This document shows, piece after piece, positions 1 to 7,642 of a stretch of 9,238 nucleotides of DNA. The first letter of the stretch is position 1. Every line of letters starts with the position of its first letter. Location: assembly GCA_023258655.1 (NCBI GenBank), contig JALQWO010000055.1, forward strand, positions 1 through 9,238, written 5' to 3'. The DNA is from Bacteroidia bacterium. GTDB lineage: Bacteria > Bacteroidota > Bacteroidia > NS11-12g > UBA955. Below the pieces are notes generated by a model. The model worked only from the letters and a program-made list of their open reading frames with translations. It ran no database searches and had not been told where the DNA came from. The position numbers were made by a program, and so were the translations under genes.

Positions 1-3000
1 ATCTATACAATGGTTCAGGTGTGGCCATTGGCGATATCAATAACGACGGAAAAAATGATTTGTATTTTTCCGGGAATGAAAAATCATCAAAACTTTACTT
101 GAACAAAGGCGATTTCAAGTTTGAAGACATCACTGAACAAAGTGGAACAACCACCAAACAATGGATTAGCGGTGTTACCATGGTGGATGTTAACAATGAT
201 GGCTGGCTGGATATCTATGCATGTTCTTCTGGGCCTCGTCAGTTGAAACAATCCAAGCGCAACCTGCTATTCATCAACCAAAAGAATGGGACATTCAAAG
301 AATCCGCCAAAGAATGGGGTGTGGATGATGGTGGAAATGCAACTTGTGCAACCTTCTTCGATTATGACAACGATGGCGACCTGGATTTTTACTTGGGTAA
401 CCACGCGGATCAATTTTTCGCCAACATCAATACCAAGTTCACACCAACCTTGAACATGGACGAGTTCAATCAACAACACTTTTTTCGCAACGATGGCAAC
501 AAATTCACCGATGTTTCCGAGAAAGCGGGTGTAGTAAAAATGGGTTATTGTCTGAGCGCAGCCGCCGCTGACTACAACAACGATGGACTCACGGATCTCT
601 ATGTTTGTAACGACTACCATGTCCCCGATTGCTATTATATCAACAACGGAGATGGTACATTCACCGATCAATTTGATGTAGCCTTCAAACACTCCAGCAC
701 CAATTCCATGGGGAGTGATGTTGCCGATGTAAACAATGATGGATTTTCTGACTTGATTACCGTGGATATGCTTTCAGAAAGTCCACGTCGTTACATGTCG
801 TTGATGGGCCCGAAGGATTACGATTACACCATGGTGGGTATCAAGAATGGATACAAGCATCAGTACATGAAAAACAACTTACAAATGAACTTGGGGAATG
901 GCCATTTTGCGGACCTATCCTATTTGTATGGTGTTGCGAAATCTGATTGGAGCTGGAGTCCACTTTTATCTGATTTCAACGATGATGGATTTACAGATAT
1001 GTTTGTATCCAACGGTTACTACAGGGACGTGACCAACTTAGACTTTATTTTCTACCAAAGCACCGTGGAACAACAGCAGAAACGTGGTTTAACACATGAG
1101 GAGTTGTTAAAAAAATTGCCCTACGAAAAAATTCAAAACTTCTTCTTCTTGAACAACAACGGAGAGGGCTTTGTGAATCGCGCCAGCGAAGTAGGATTGG
1201 CGGATTTGACGCTGAGCACAGGGTCTGCAACCGGTGATTTGGATGGTGATGGTCGGTTGGATTTGGTGGTATGTAACCAAGGAGAAGTACCATTGGTTTA
1301 CAAAAACGTGAACAATCAGAATCACTTTTTGAACGTTAAAGCAGAAGGAAGTGACAAAGCGAATCGATTCGGAATTGGCTGCCAACTATATGCCTCGGAT
1401 TCATCGGGGAAATACCGAAAGTTCGAGATCCAACCGTCTCGGGGTTATCAGAGTTCTTCTGAGGCAGTGGCTCACATTGGCCTGGGATCGAATGAATCCT
1501 TGGCCGAGTTGGTTGTGGTCTGGCCCAATGGCAAAGCCCAAATATTCAAGGATGTTTCGGCTGATCAAACATTGGTTGTGAAAAGCAGCGATGCCAATAC
1601 AGTCTGGGATAGAAATGTAATCAAAGCAGGCGACATCCCCTATTTCACTGAAAACGAAAATGAATGGGGCTTGAACTTTTCCCATGTTGAACAAGAAAAT
1701 CCGGATTTCAAACGCGAGCCGTTGCTACCCCATCGTTACACCACCTTGGGTCCTGGGATGTCTGCGGGCGACGTAAATGGTGACGGTCTGCAAGATTTGT
1801 TCGTGGGCAATGCCAGAGAGAGTGCTGGCTCTACCCTTTTCCTGATGCAGAAAGACGGAAAGTACCAACCTGCGTCAACGCAACCTTGGAAATCTCTGGA
1901 TGCTGATGTCATGGGTTCACTCCTTTTTGATTGCGATGGGGACAATGATTTGGACTTGTATGTTGCAGTAGGTGGATCAGAGTTTGAGTGGCCCTCCAAA
2001 AAATATGAGCATCAACTATATATCAATGATGGCAAAGGCGCATTTAGCCCTGGACAAGGTCGACTACCCAACGTTATAAGCAGTGGAAGTTCCGTTTCGT
2101 CTGCAGATTATGACGGCGATGGTGACTTGGATTTGTTTGTGGCAGGCCGATTGATGCCTGGAAACTGGCCCACATTGGAGGTAAGAAGCTATCTGCTGCA
2201 AAACAATGGGGGCAAATTCCGCGATGTTACGGCAGCTTTGGCGCCTGATTTAGAAAATGCTGGGATGATTTGCTCGGCCATTTTCAGCGATTACAATGGC
2301 GATGGGAAACCCGACCTGCTCTTGGCTGGAGAATGGATGCCATTGATCTTCATGGAAAATACAGGCGGCAAATTTGTCAATAAAACAGGCGAAGTTGGGG
2401 ATGCTTCTTTGTCGGGTTGGATGAATAGTATTACTCCAGTGGATATTGACAACGATGGCGACATGGATTATGTTGTCGGAAACAAAGGCAACAACAGCTT
2501 CATTCAGGCCAAAGTTGGAAGTCCGAGTAAAGTGTTTTGGGCTGATTTTGACGGGAATGGTCGCCAAGACATTGCCATGAGTTATCAATATGGTGGCAGC
2601 GATTATCCCTTATTTACGATGGATGAAATGGGCAAGGCCTATCCCTTCTTTATCAATAAAAAGTTCACAACCTATAATGATTTCGCTGGAAAAACAATGG
2701 AAGAGATTTTCGGCGCAGAGGTGCTAAAGCAAAATAGCTTAACGGCAAACTACTTCTCTAGTTTTGTGGCTGTAAACAATGGGGGAAAATTTGGTTTTGT
2801 TGAGCTACCCATGTGGGCACAGGCAGGTCCAGTTTTTGGAATGACGGTGATCGACATCGATGGCAATGGGTTTGATGACATTTTGTGTACGGGCAACAAT
2901 TACAATACACGTGTTCCCCATGGCAGAGATGATGCGCAGCCGAGTTTTGTATTGTTCAATCAGGGGGGCACATTTGTTTATCAAGCAGGATCTCGGAACG

Positions 3001-3317
3001 GATTATACAACCAAGATGATGGAAAATCCATGCTTTTGTCTCCCGGTCCATCTGGTCAAGTACGGGTGATGCTCGCAAACAACAATGGCAAATTGCGTGG
3101 ATTCACCCTACTCAATGGCAAGCAACAGGCTCAATCGATCGGCTTTGTAAATGCGCCAGCGATGGCAAGCTTTGCAAAGGTATCCGTTAACGGCAGCACC
3201 AAATTGGTGAACCTACTCGGGGGCAATGGTTATTTATCAGGAAATCCGCGGGGTGTATGGAAAACCAAAGGTGTCGGAAACATAGAATTCTACGATGTCA
3301 ACGGCCGAAGATTGTAA
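1..3317 (+). CDS. CRTAC1-family FG-GAP/VCBS double beta-propeller protein with ASPIC/UnbV domain, 5' partial
   Basis: Probable cell-surface or secreted calcium-binding beta-propeller protein of unknown substrate. The frame is open to the window edge: residues LYNGSG precede the GTG at 21, which reads as an internal Val, so the true start and any signal peptide lie upstream. Numbering from that Val, 14 calcium-loop motifs of the type DxNxDGxxD or DxDxDGxxD occur at residues 5, 56, 114, 184, 236, 318, 406 and then 584, 637, 696, 757, 808, 842, 945, many followed by NGG.F-type blade turns. The two groups of seven flank an ASPIC/UnbV domain at about 450-520 (nt 1368-1580), seen as RFGIGCQLY, RGYQSSS, HIGLG and VVWPNG. 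This two-propeller layout is usual for roughly 1,100-aa Bacteroidota CRTAC1 proteins, often lipoproteins encoded near nutrient-uptake or oxidase genes. The loop at 637 has Asn in place of the Gly. The C-terminus looks complete, with a double stop (TAATAA). No terminator is evident before the next promoter. Family assignment is firm; function is not. Confidence 0.93.
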   Translation, partial: LYNGSGVAIGDINNDGKNDLYFSGNEKSSKLYLNKGDFKFEDITEQSGTTTKQWISGVTMVDVNNDGWLDIYACSSGPRQLKQSKRNLLFINQKNGTFKESAKEWGVDDGGNATCATFFDYDNDGDLDFYLGNHADQFFANINTKFTPTLNMDEFNQQHFFRNDGNKFTDVSEKAGVVKMGYCLSAAAADYNNDGLTDLYVCNDYHVPDCYYINNGDGTFTDQFDVAFKHSSTNSMGSDVADVNNDGFSDLITVDMLSESPRRYMSLMGPKDYDYTMVGIKNGYKHQYMKNNLQMNLGNGHFADLSYLYGVAKSDWSWSPLLSDFNDDGFTDMFVSNGYYRDVTNLDFIFYQSTVEQQQKRGLTHEELLKKLPYEKIQNFFFLNNNGEGFVNRASEVGLADLTLSTGSATGDLDGDGRLDLVVCNQGEVPLVYKNVNNQNHFLNVKAEGSDKANRFGIGCQLYASDSSGKYRKFEIQPSRGYQSSSEAVAHIGLGSNESLAELVVVWPNGKAQIFKDVSADQTLVVKSSDANTVWDRNVIKAGDIPYFTENENEWGLNFSHVEQENPDFKREPLLPHRYTTLGPGMSAGDVNGDGLQDLFVGNARESAGSTLFLMQKDGKYQPASTQPWKSLDADVMGSLLFDCDGDNDLDLYVAVGGSEFEWPSKKYEHQLYINDGKGAFSPGQGRLPNVISSGSSVSSADYDGDGDLDLFVAGRLMPGNWPTLEVRSYLLQNNGGKFRDVTAALAPDLENAGMICSAIFSDYNGDGKPDLLLAGEWMPLIFMENTGGKFVNKTGEVGDASLSGWMNSITPVDIDNDGDMDYVVGNKGNNSFIQAKVGSPSKVFWADFDGNGRQDIAMSYQYGGSDYPLFTMDEMGKAYPFFINKKFTTYNDFAGKTMEEIFGAEVLKQNSLTANYFSSFVAVNNGGKFGFVELPMWAQAGPVFGMTVIDIDGNGFDDILCTGNNYNTRVPHGRDDAQPSFVLFNQGGTFVYQAGSRNGLYNQDDGKSMLLSPGPSGQVRVMLANNNGKLRGFTLLNGKQQAQSIGFVNAPAMASFAKVSVNGSTKLVNLLGGNGYLSGNPRGVWKTKGVGNIEFYDVNGRRL

Positions 3318-3334
3318 TAACTTTCCAATTACTG

Positions 3335-3365
3335 TTGTATTCTCGCAGAAAAACCCTTATTTTTG
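3335..3365 (+). promoter_or_regulatory. Bacteroidota-type promoter for the small basic protein gene
   Basis: TTG at 3335-3337 and TATTTTTG at 3358-3365 are separated by 20 nt, matching the Bacteroidota sigma-ABfr consensus (-33 TTTG/TTG, -7 TAnnTTTG, spacing about 19-21). Transcription would start near 3370, giving a leader of about a dozen bases before the ATG at 3384. It lies just after the CRTAC1 stop codon, so the small gene can be expressed independently. This is a motif match only. Confidence 0.6.
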
Positions 3366-3383
3366 CAACCTAATTGTAAGAAC

Positions 3384-3539
3384 ATGGCTGTTACTAAACT
3401 CAAAAGAAAAGAAGCAAAAAACAGAAGCAGAATGACCAAGCGCGTTGACAACATCAAACGTTTGAAATTGGTTACGAACATTGCTTCTCCATACAAAGGC
3501 ATTTCTGGTATTGTCTTGGAAGACCAAGAAAACCAATAA
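3384..3539 (+). CDS. Small, very basic conserved-type protein (51 aa), function unknown
   Basis: A 51-aa reading frame, ATG at 3384 and TAA at 3537-3539, beginning MAVTKLKRKEAKNRSRM. Twelve of the first 28 residues are Lys or Arg and only two are acidic; the tail, from about residue 29, is neutral to acidic (VLEDQENQ at the end). There is no signal peptide, membrane segment, Cys or recognisable domain. The N-terminal half would suit RNA or ribosome binding, which is inference. It is supported as a gene by a good Bacteroidota promoter just upstream, a strong hairpin terminator 21 nt after the stop, and the biased composition. No Shine-Dalgarno sequence is seen, as is usual in the phylum. I recall short Lys/Arg-rich hypothetical proteins starting M-A-x-x-K-L-K-R-K in other Bacteroidota but cannot name the family. 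It separates two genes for exported proteins and is probably unrelated to them. Confidence 0.75.
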   Translation: MAVTKLKRKEAKNRSRMTKRVDNIKRLKLVTNIASPYKGISGIVLEDQENQ

Positions 3540-3545
3540 ATGTCA

Positions 3546-3576
3546 TTGTTTTAGATATTCAAGGCACGCATTTTTG
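3546..3576 (+). promoter_or_regulatory. Possible promoter for the haloperoxidase gene, overlapping the terminator hairpin
   Basis: TTG at 3546-3548, a 20-nt spacer, then CATTTTTG at 3569-3576. This is one mismatch from TAnnTTTG and differs by one base from the -7 box of the preceding promoter (TATTTTTG), with the same spacing. The box lies across the top of the terminator hairpin, and a start about 5-8 nt further on would fall in the 3' arm, so the new transcript would lack the full hairpin and escape termination. The leader would be about 20 nt. The T-rich loop makes a chance match quite possible. Confidence 0.3.
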
Positions 3577-3589
3577 CGTGCCTTTTTTT
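3561..3589 (+). terminator. Rho-independent terminator after the small basic protein gene
   Basis: A 10-bp perfect stem (AAGGCACGCA at 3561-3570 with TGCGTGCCTT at 3575-3584) around a TTTT loop, followed by an uninterrupted T tract at 3583-3589 that partly overlaps the stem. It begins 21 nt after the stop codon of the small gene and ends 15 nt before the haloperoxidase ATG. Confidence 0.88.
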
Positions 3590-3604
3590 ATTAATTTCAC
3601 GCCA

Positions 3605-4939
3605 ATGAACTTCCCTATCAAATCAAAATGTGTTTTGTTTTCCCTCATTGCCTTTGCCCTGATGCAAGCGTCTTGTCAACAAAAACAAGAAACGGAGAAT
3701 AAAATCGTACAAAATGACATCCTATCGATTTGCAATATGGCCATCCAGAATGCCATCGTAGTAGACCGTGTAGCCGCACCAGTTGGTTCAAGGCGATATG
3801 TATATGCTTCTATTGCCGCCTATGAATCCTTGGTTCCATTCTACCCTGAATATTCCAGCGTAGCCCCCATGATGAATGGACTCAAAGCCACACCGCTCCC
3901 AGACACTTCGCAAAAATATTGTTTGGATTTGGTGGCGATGGCCGCTCACACTTTTGTGAGTAAAAAACTCGTATACAAGGAAGATACAATTGCCAATTTC
4001 CGCAAAAGGCAGTTGGATTTTTACAAGGACAAAATGTCGCAATCCATGTTTGAGGCTTCCATCAATTATGGAGATAGCGTGGGTGCCCACATCGTAAAAT
4101 GGTCTAAGAGTGATTCCTTTTCCTATTTCCGTGGTCGGGAATTTTTCCTCACGAGGAACAATCCCGGCGCATGGGAGCAGACACCCCCTGATTTCATGGA
4201 AGCCGTTGAGCCCAATTGGGGAAGAATTCGACCTGTCTTGCTAAATTCTGTCAGAGATTTTTCATACCAATTGCCTGAAAAATATAGCACTGATAGAAAA
4301 TCACGCTTTTACAGTATCACGAAGCAAGTGTATGATACGGTGAATTTAAAAGATAGCGCGCACTTGAAAACAGCGTGGTATTGGGATGACAATCCAAATG
4401 CTTCTGTTCATTATGGCCATGCCACCATCAATATATTAAAAGTTTCTCCTGCTGGACATTGGCTCTCCATGTTCTCGACCGTTGCAAGACAGAAAAAGTA
4501 CTCATTGATTGAAACGGCTGAAGGCATGATGCGATTGTCCTCCGCCATTTTTGATGCATTTATCACCTGTTGGTATGTCAAGTACCAAACAGATTATTTG
4601 CGTCCCATCACCGCAATTCATGACTTGATCGATTCAAGCTGGAACGCACCAATCCAAACACCAGCTTTTCCCGAATATCCATCTGGACACAGTGTGGTTT
4701 CCAGTGCTGCTGCCAGCGTGTTGACAGCCACTTTTGGTGAATACGAATTCATCGATAGTGCTGAGTTGAAATTTGGTTTGGGGGTGCGGAAATTTAAAAA
4801 CTTCCGCGAGGCGAGCAACCAAGCATGCATTTCGCGTCTGTATGGCGGGATTCATTTTATCGACGCCATTGAAAACGGTAAAAAACTTGGCAATGAGGTA
4901 GGCGCCTATCACATAGAACACCTAAAAACCAAAAAGTAG
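3605..4939 (+). CDS. Vanadium-dependent haloperoxidase / PAP2-superfamily lipoprotein
   Basis: A 444-aa exported protein, predicted to use bound vanadate and H2O2 to oxidise halides; a phosphatase activity cannot be excluded because the two families share the same anion site. The ATG at 3605 was chosen because an in-frame GTG at 3578 lies in the terminator and the ATG puts a lipoprotein signal directly at the N-terminus: K6/K8, a hydrophobic stretch from about 10 to 20, then QASC with Cys24 as the likely lipidated residue. All three signature motifs are present: K-x6-RP (K326 to R333-P334), PSGH (359-362) with H362 as candidate acid-base, and SR-x5-H (S410, R411, H417), where H417 would bind vanadium covalently. 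Such lipoproteins usually sit in the periplasm or outer membrane. The segment 25 to about 280 is the less conserved, largely helical N-terminal part. In Bacteroidota these genes are, from memory, often found near CRTAC1 genes, as here. Halide specificity cannot be read from sequence. Confidence 0.88.
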   Translation: MNFPIKSKCVLFSLIAFALMQASCQQKQETENKIVQNDILSICNMAIQNAIVVDRVAAPVGSRRYVYASIAAYESLVPFYPEYSSVAPMMNGLKATPLPDTSQKYCLDLVAMAAHTFVSKKLVYKEDTIANFRKRQLDFYKDKMSQSMFEASINYGDSVGAHIVKWSKSDSFSYFRGREFFLTRNNPGAWEQTPPDFMEAVEPNWGRIRPVLLNSVRDFSYQLPEKYSTDRKSRFYSITKQVYDTVNLKDSAHLKTAWYWDDNPNASVHYGHATINILKVSPAGHWLSMFSTVARQKKYSLIETAEGMMRLSSAIFDAFITCWYVKYQTDYLRPITAIHDLIDSSWNAPIQTPAFPEYPSGHSVVSSAAASVLTATFGEYEFIDSAELKFGLGVRKFKNFREASNQACISRLYGGIHFIDAIENGKKLGNEVGAYHIEHLKTKK

Positions 4940-4964
4940 CACCCCAAACGGGTCCACGAATCCG

Positions 4965-4998
4965 AAAAGCGATTAACCCAATTGGGTTAATCGCTTTT
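4965..4998. terminator. Bidirectional terminator: perfect 34-bp palindrome between convergent genes
   Basis: AAAAGCGATTAACCCAA at 4965-4981 is followed directly by its exact reverse complement at 4982-4998. An RNA hairpin would have four A-U pairs at its base that can also act as a short U tract on either strand, so it can serve both the haloperoxidase gene (stop 26 nt before) and valS. The U tracts are only four bases long. The palindrome contains the valS stop codon (4973-4975) and its final codons. Confidence 0.75.
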
Positions 4999-7594
4999 CT
5001 ATGATAGACAATTTTTCCGATGCATCGGAGAGCTTCTTACGCTCTACTTCCACAACTTCTGGCTTGGCATTCTGTACAAATCGTTCGTTTTCGAGCTTTT
5101 TCTTTACGGAGGCAATGAATCCCTCGTAATACGAACGCTCTTTCACCAATTCTTCGCGCTCCTTGGCAACGTCAATCTCAATGGAAAGCTCAACCCATAT
5201 TTCGTGTACTCCTACTAGAATGGGCATGCCATTCTGTGGTTTTGTTGCTGAATCAGTATGAACGCGAACGTTGGCTAACTTCGCTACGAAATCACCCATT
5301 GAAACAATCGTCGAAGCCGATGCTGGCACCCAAATGTTCAGTGCTTCCTTGGGCGACAGTCCTCTGGTGTTTCGGGTATTTCTGATCTCTGTTACCAATT
5401 GCAAAGACTCAACAGAAGATGATGAAAGTCCCGCATTTTCTTGGGCTACGGGATAGGGTGACAATACCAAAGTTTCTGCTTTACCCACCGATAACAACTG
5501 AACAATTTCCTCAGAAATGAAAGGCATATACGGATGTAGCAACGACATTAAGGACTGCAAAATCTCTTGGGCCTCGGTACGTGTTTGTTCAGAAATCCCT
5601 TCACCGTACGGTGGTTTGATAGCCTCCAGATACACTGCACAGAAATCATCCCAAATCAACTTGTAGATTGCCATCAATGCATCCGACAAGCGGAATTCAG
5701 CAAACATGTGCTCAATTTCAAGAAGGGTGTCATTCAATCTGGATTCCATGAACAATTTCGCTTGCATTGCCGCCGCCGTGGGTCTTGAAGTATGAGTCTC
5801 CCATCCCTGTATCAAGCGGAACGCGTTCCAAATCTTGTTACAGAAATTCCTTCCCTGCTCAATTTGTGTCTCGTCGAACAGAATGTCATTGCCCGCAGGC
5901 GAACACAATAACAGTCCCATTCTCACGGAATCTGCACCGTACTTCTCTATCAATTCCAACGCATCGGGGCTATTCCCCAAACTTTTACTCATCTTGCGAC
6001 GTTGTTTGTCGCGAATCAAGCCGGTGAAATACACATTTTTAAATGGCATTTTCCCTTCAAACTCATAGCCCGCCATGATCATACGAGCGACCCAGAAAAA
6101 CAGAATATCCGGACCTGTAACCAAATCATTGGTGGGATAGTAATAGTCTAACTCGGCTTTGTTTGCCTTTTCCCCTATTCCATCGAACACAGAAATCGGC
6201 CACAACCATGAACTAAACCAAGTATCCAGTACATCAGGATCTTGTGTCAACTCGGAGGCCGCTACTTGTACGCCTTTTTTATCAAATTCAAGCACCGCCT
6301 CTTCTGCCGTTTTAGCCACGACCCAATCCCCTGATTGCGCATACCAGGCAGGGATCCGATGACCCCACCACAATTGTCGAGAAATATTCCAATCCTTGAC
6401 ATTCTCCATCCAATGACGGTAGGTATTCTTTAATTTTGCTGGGTAGAACTTTATTTCATCGTTCATGACAGATGAAAGCACCTCAGGATTCTTTTTCATA
6501 AAATCCTGCATATTCATGAACCACTGCGTACTAATTCTTGGCTCAACTACAGCGTCGGTTCTTTCACTATACCCCACGTTGTGGATATAGTTTTCTTGTT
6601 TCGACAGCAGTCCCGCTTCTTTCAACGCTTTCACCCATTGTTTTCTGGCGATGAATCGATCCTCTCCCACGAATAACTCTCCTGCGGCAGAAATGGTTCC
6701 ATCCGCATTGAGGGTATCAATCACGGGCAAATTGTATTTCAATCCGATGTTGTAATCATTGATATCATGGGCCGGCGTTACTTTCAATACACCTGTACCA
6801 AATTCTATATCGATGTATTCATCGGCAATAATGACAACTTCTCGGTTAATGAGTGGAACCCGTACTTTTTTACCAATCAATGACTGATAACGTTCATCGT
6901 TGGGATTCACACACACTGCAACATCACCTGCGATGGTTTCAGGTCGGGCCGTGGCCACCATCAATTCTCCATCGAAGTCAACGCCTCTGTACACCACGTA
7001 AAACAATTGATCCGGTGTTTCTTTGAAAATCACTTCCTCATCGCTCAACGTTGTTTGTCCAGCCGGATCCCAATTCACCATTTTTGTACCTCGGTAAATG
7101 AGTCCTTTTTTGTATAAATCTACAAAAACATCCACCACGGCCTCATACAAGCTGGGTTCCATGGTAAAGCGGGTACGATCCCAATCACAGCTGGCGCCTA
7201 ACTTCTGCAACTGTTGTAGAATGATGCCGCCGTATTTTTCCTTCCATTCAAAGGCATGCTTCAAAAATTCCTCTCTTGTTAAGCTGGATTTCGGAATTCC
7301 TTGCTCAGCCAACAATTTCACCACCTTGGCTTCTGTTGCGATACTGGCATGGTCGGTACCCGGTACCCAACAAGCATTGAATCCTTGCTTCCTGGCTTTT
7401 CTTATCAATACGTCTTGGATGGTATTGTTCAACATATGCCCCATGTGCAGCACCCCTGTCACGTTGGGCGGCGGGATAACGATGGTATAGGCTGGTCGCT
7501 CGTCAGGAATGGAACGGAAGTACTTCTGACTCAACCAATGTTGGTACCATTTATTTTCTATATCTGAAGGATTGTATTTGGCGGAAATTTCCAT
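4973..7594 (-). CDS. valS: Valyl-tRNA synthetase (ValRS), complete
   Basis: A class Ia aminoacyl-tRNA synthetase of 873 aa that charges tRNA-Val with valine using ATP and edits misactivated threonine; cytosolic and essential. The Rossmann catalytic domain shows PPPNVTGVLHMGH with the HIGH-type signature HMGH at 50-53 and WVPGTDHASIATE at about 77-89. The CP1 editing domain spans roughly 190-345 with TARPETIAGD at 215-224. Catalytic core elements return as ISRQLWWGHRIPAWY (404-418), DVLDTWFSS (454-462) and KMSKS at 534-538. The anticodon-binding helical domain runs from about 615 to 770, and the C-terminal tRNA-binding coiled coil, rich in Lys and Glu, from about 805 to the end. Length is normal for bacterial ValRS. 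The start fits the conserved N-terminus (YNP..IENKWYQHW). It is a single-gene unit between two terminators, and the five-base gap between -7 box and ATG leaves no room for a T-box or other leader. Confidence 0.98.
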   Translation of the reverse strand: MEISAKYNPSDIENKWYQHWLSQKYFRSIPDERPAYTIVIPPPNVTGVLHMGHMLNNTIQDVLIRKARKQGFNACWVPGTDHASIATEAKVVKLLAEQGIPKSSLTREEFLKHAFEWKEKYGGIILQQLQKLGASCDWDRTRFTMEPSLYEAVVDVFVDLYKKGLIYRGTKMVNWDPAGQTTLSDEEVIFKETPDQLFYVVYRGVDFDGELMVATARPETIAGDVAVCVNPNDERYQSLIGKKVRVPLINREVVIIADEYIDIEFGTGVLKVTPAHDINDYNIGLKYNLPVIDTLNADGTISAAGELFVGEDRFIARKQWVKALKEAGLLSKQENYIHNVGYSERTDAVVEPRISTQWFMNMQDFMKKNPEVLSSVMNDEIKFYPAKLKNTYRHWMENVKDWNISRQLWWGHRIPAWYAQSGDWVVAKTAEEAVLEFDKKGVQVAASELTQDPDVLDTWFSSWLWPISVFDGIGEKANKAELDYYYPTNDLVTGPDILFFWVARMIMAGYEFEGKMPFKNVYFTGLIRDKQRRKMSKSLGNSPDALELIEKYGADSVRMGLLLCSPAGNDILFDETQIEQGRNFCNKIWNAFRLIQGWETHTSRPTAAAMQAKLFMESRLNDTLLEIEHMFAEFRLSDALMAIYKLIWDDFCAVYLEAIKPPYGEGISEQTRTEAQEILQSLMSLLHPYMPFISEEIVQLLSVGKAETLVLSPYPVAQENAGLSSSSVESLQLVTEIRNTRNTRGLSPKEALNIWVPASASTIVSMGDFVAKLANVRVHTDSATKPQNGMPILVGVHEIWVELSIEIDVAKEREELVKERSYYEGFIASVKKKLENERFVQNAKPEVVEVERKKLSDASEKLSIIEKRLTQLG

Positions 7595-7599
7595 TGTTG

Positions 7600-7607
7600 C
7601 AAAATTA
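7600..7607 (-). promoter_or_regulatory. -7-type promoter element of valS
   Basis: Read on the minus strand this is TAATTTTG, an exact match to the Bacteroidota -7 consensus TAnnTTTG, followed by CAACA and then the valS ATG. No TTG is found at the expected -33 distance. If it works as a promoter, transcription starts at or within a few bases of the ATG. A promoter is expected here because the terminator of the upstream operon ends only 36 bases further upstream. Confidence 0.4.
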
Positions 7608-7642
7608 CGATTTTCGTTTTGTGTTTACGGTTGAATCAAAAT

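Noticed and set aside
21..23. GTG at 21 as the start of the CRTAC1 gene
   Set aside because: The reading frame continues upstream to the window edge as LYNGSG, which belongs to the conserved lead-in to the first calcium loop, so the gene starts outside the window.
267..692. Long antisense open frame (141 codons) opposite the CRTAC1 gene
   Set aside because: It arises from the repeated AAC/GAT/GGC-rich codons of the Asp/Asn/Gly loops read in reverse; no promoter, no recognisable protein features, and the sense strand is clearly coding.
3242..3317. C-terminal residues EFYDVNGRRL resembling part of a type IX secretion sorting domain
   Set aside because: The sorting domain needs about 70 residues including a further strand after this motif, but the protein stops here. 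Similar endings are usual for this CRTAC1 group, so it is more likely the last propeller strand.
3578..3604. Upstream GTG start for the haloperoxidase giving nine extra residues
   Set aside because: The GTG lies in the 3' arm of the terminator and the added residues would put an odd stretch before the lipoprotein signal; the ATG at 3605 gives a normal signal peptide.
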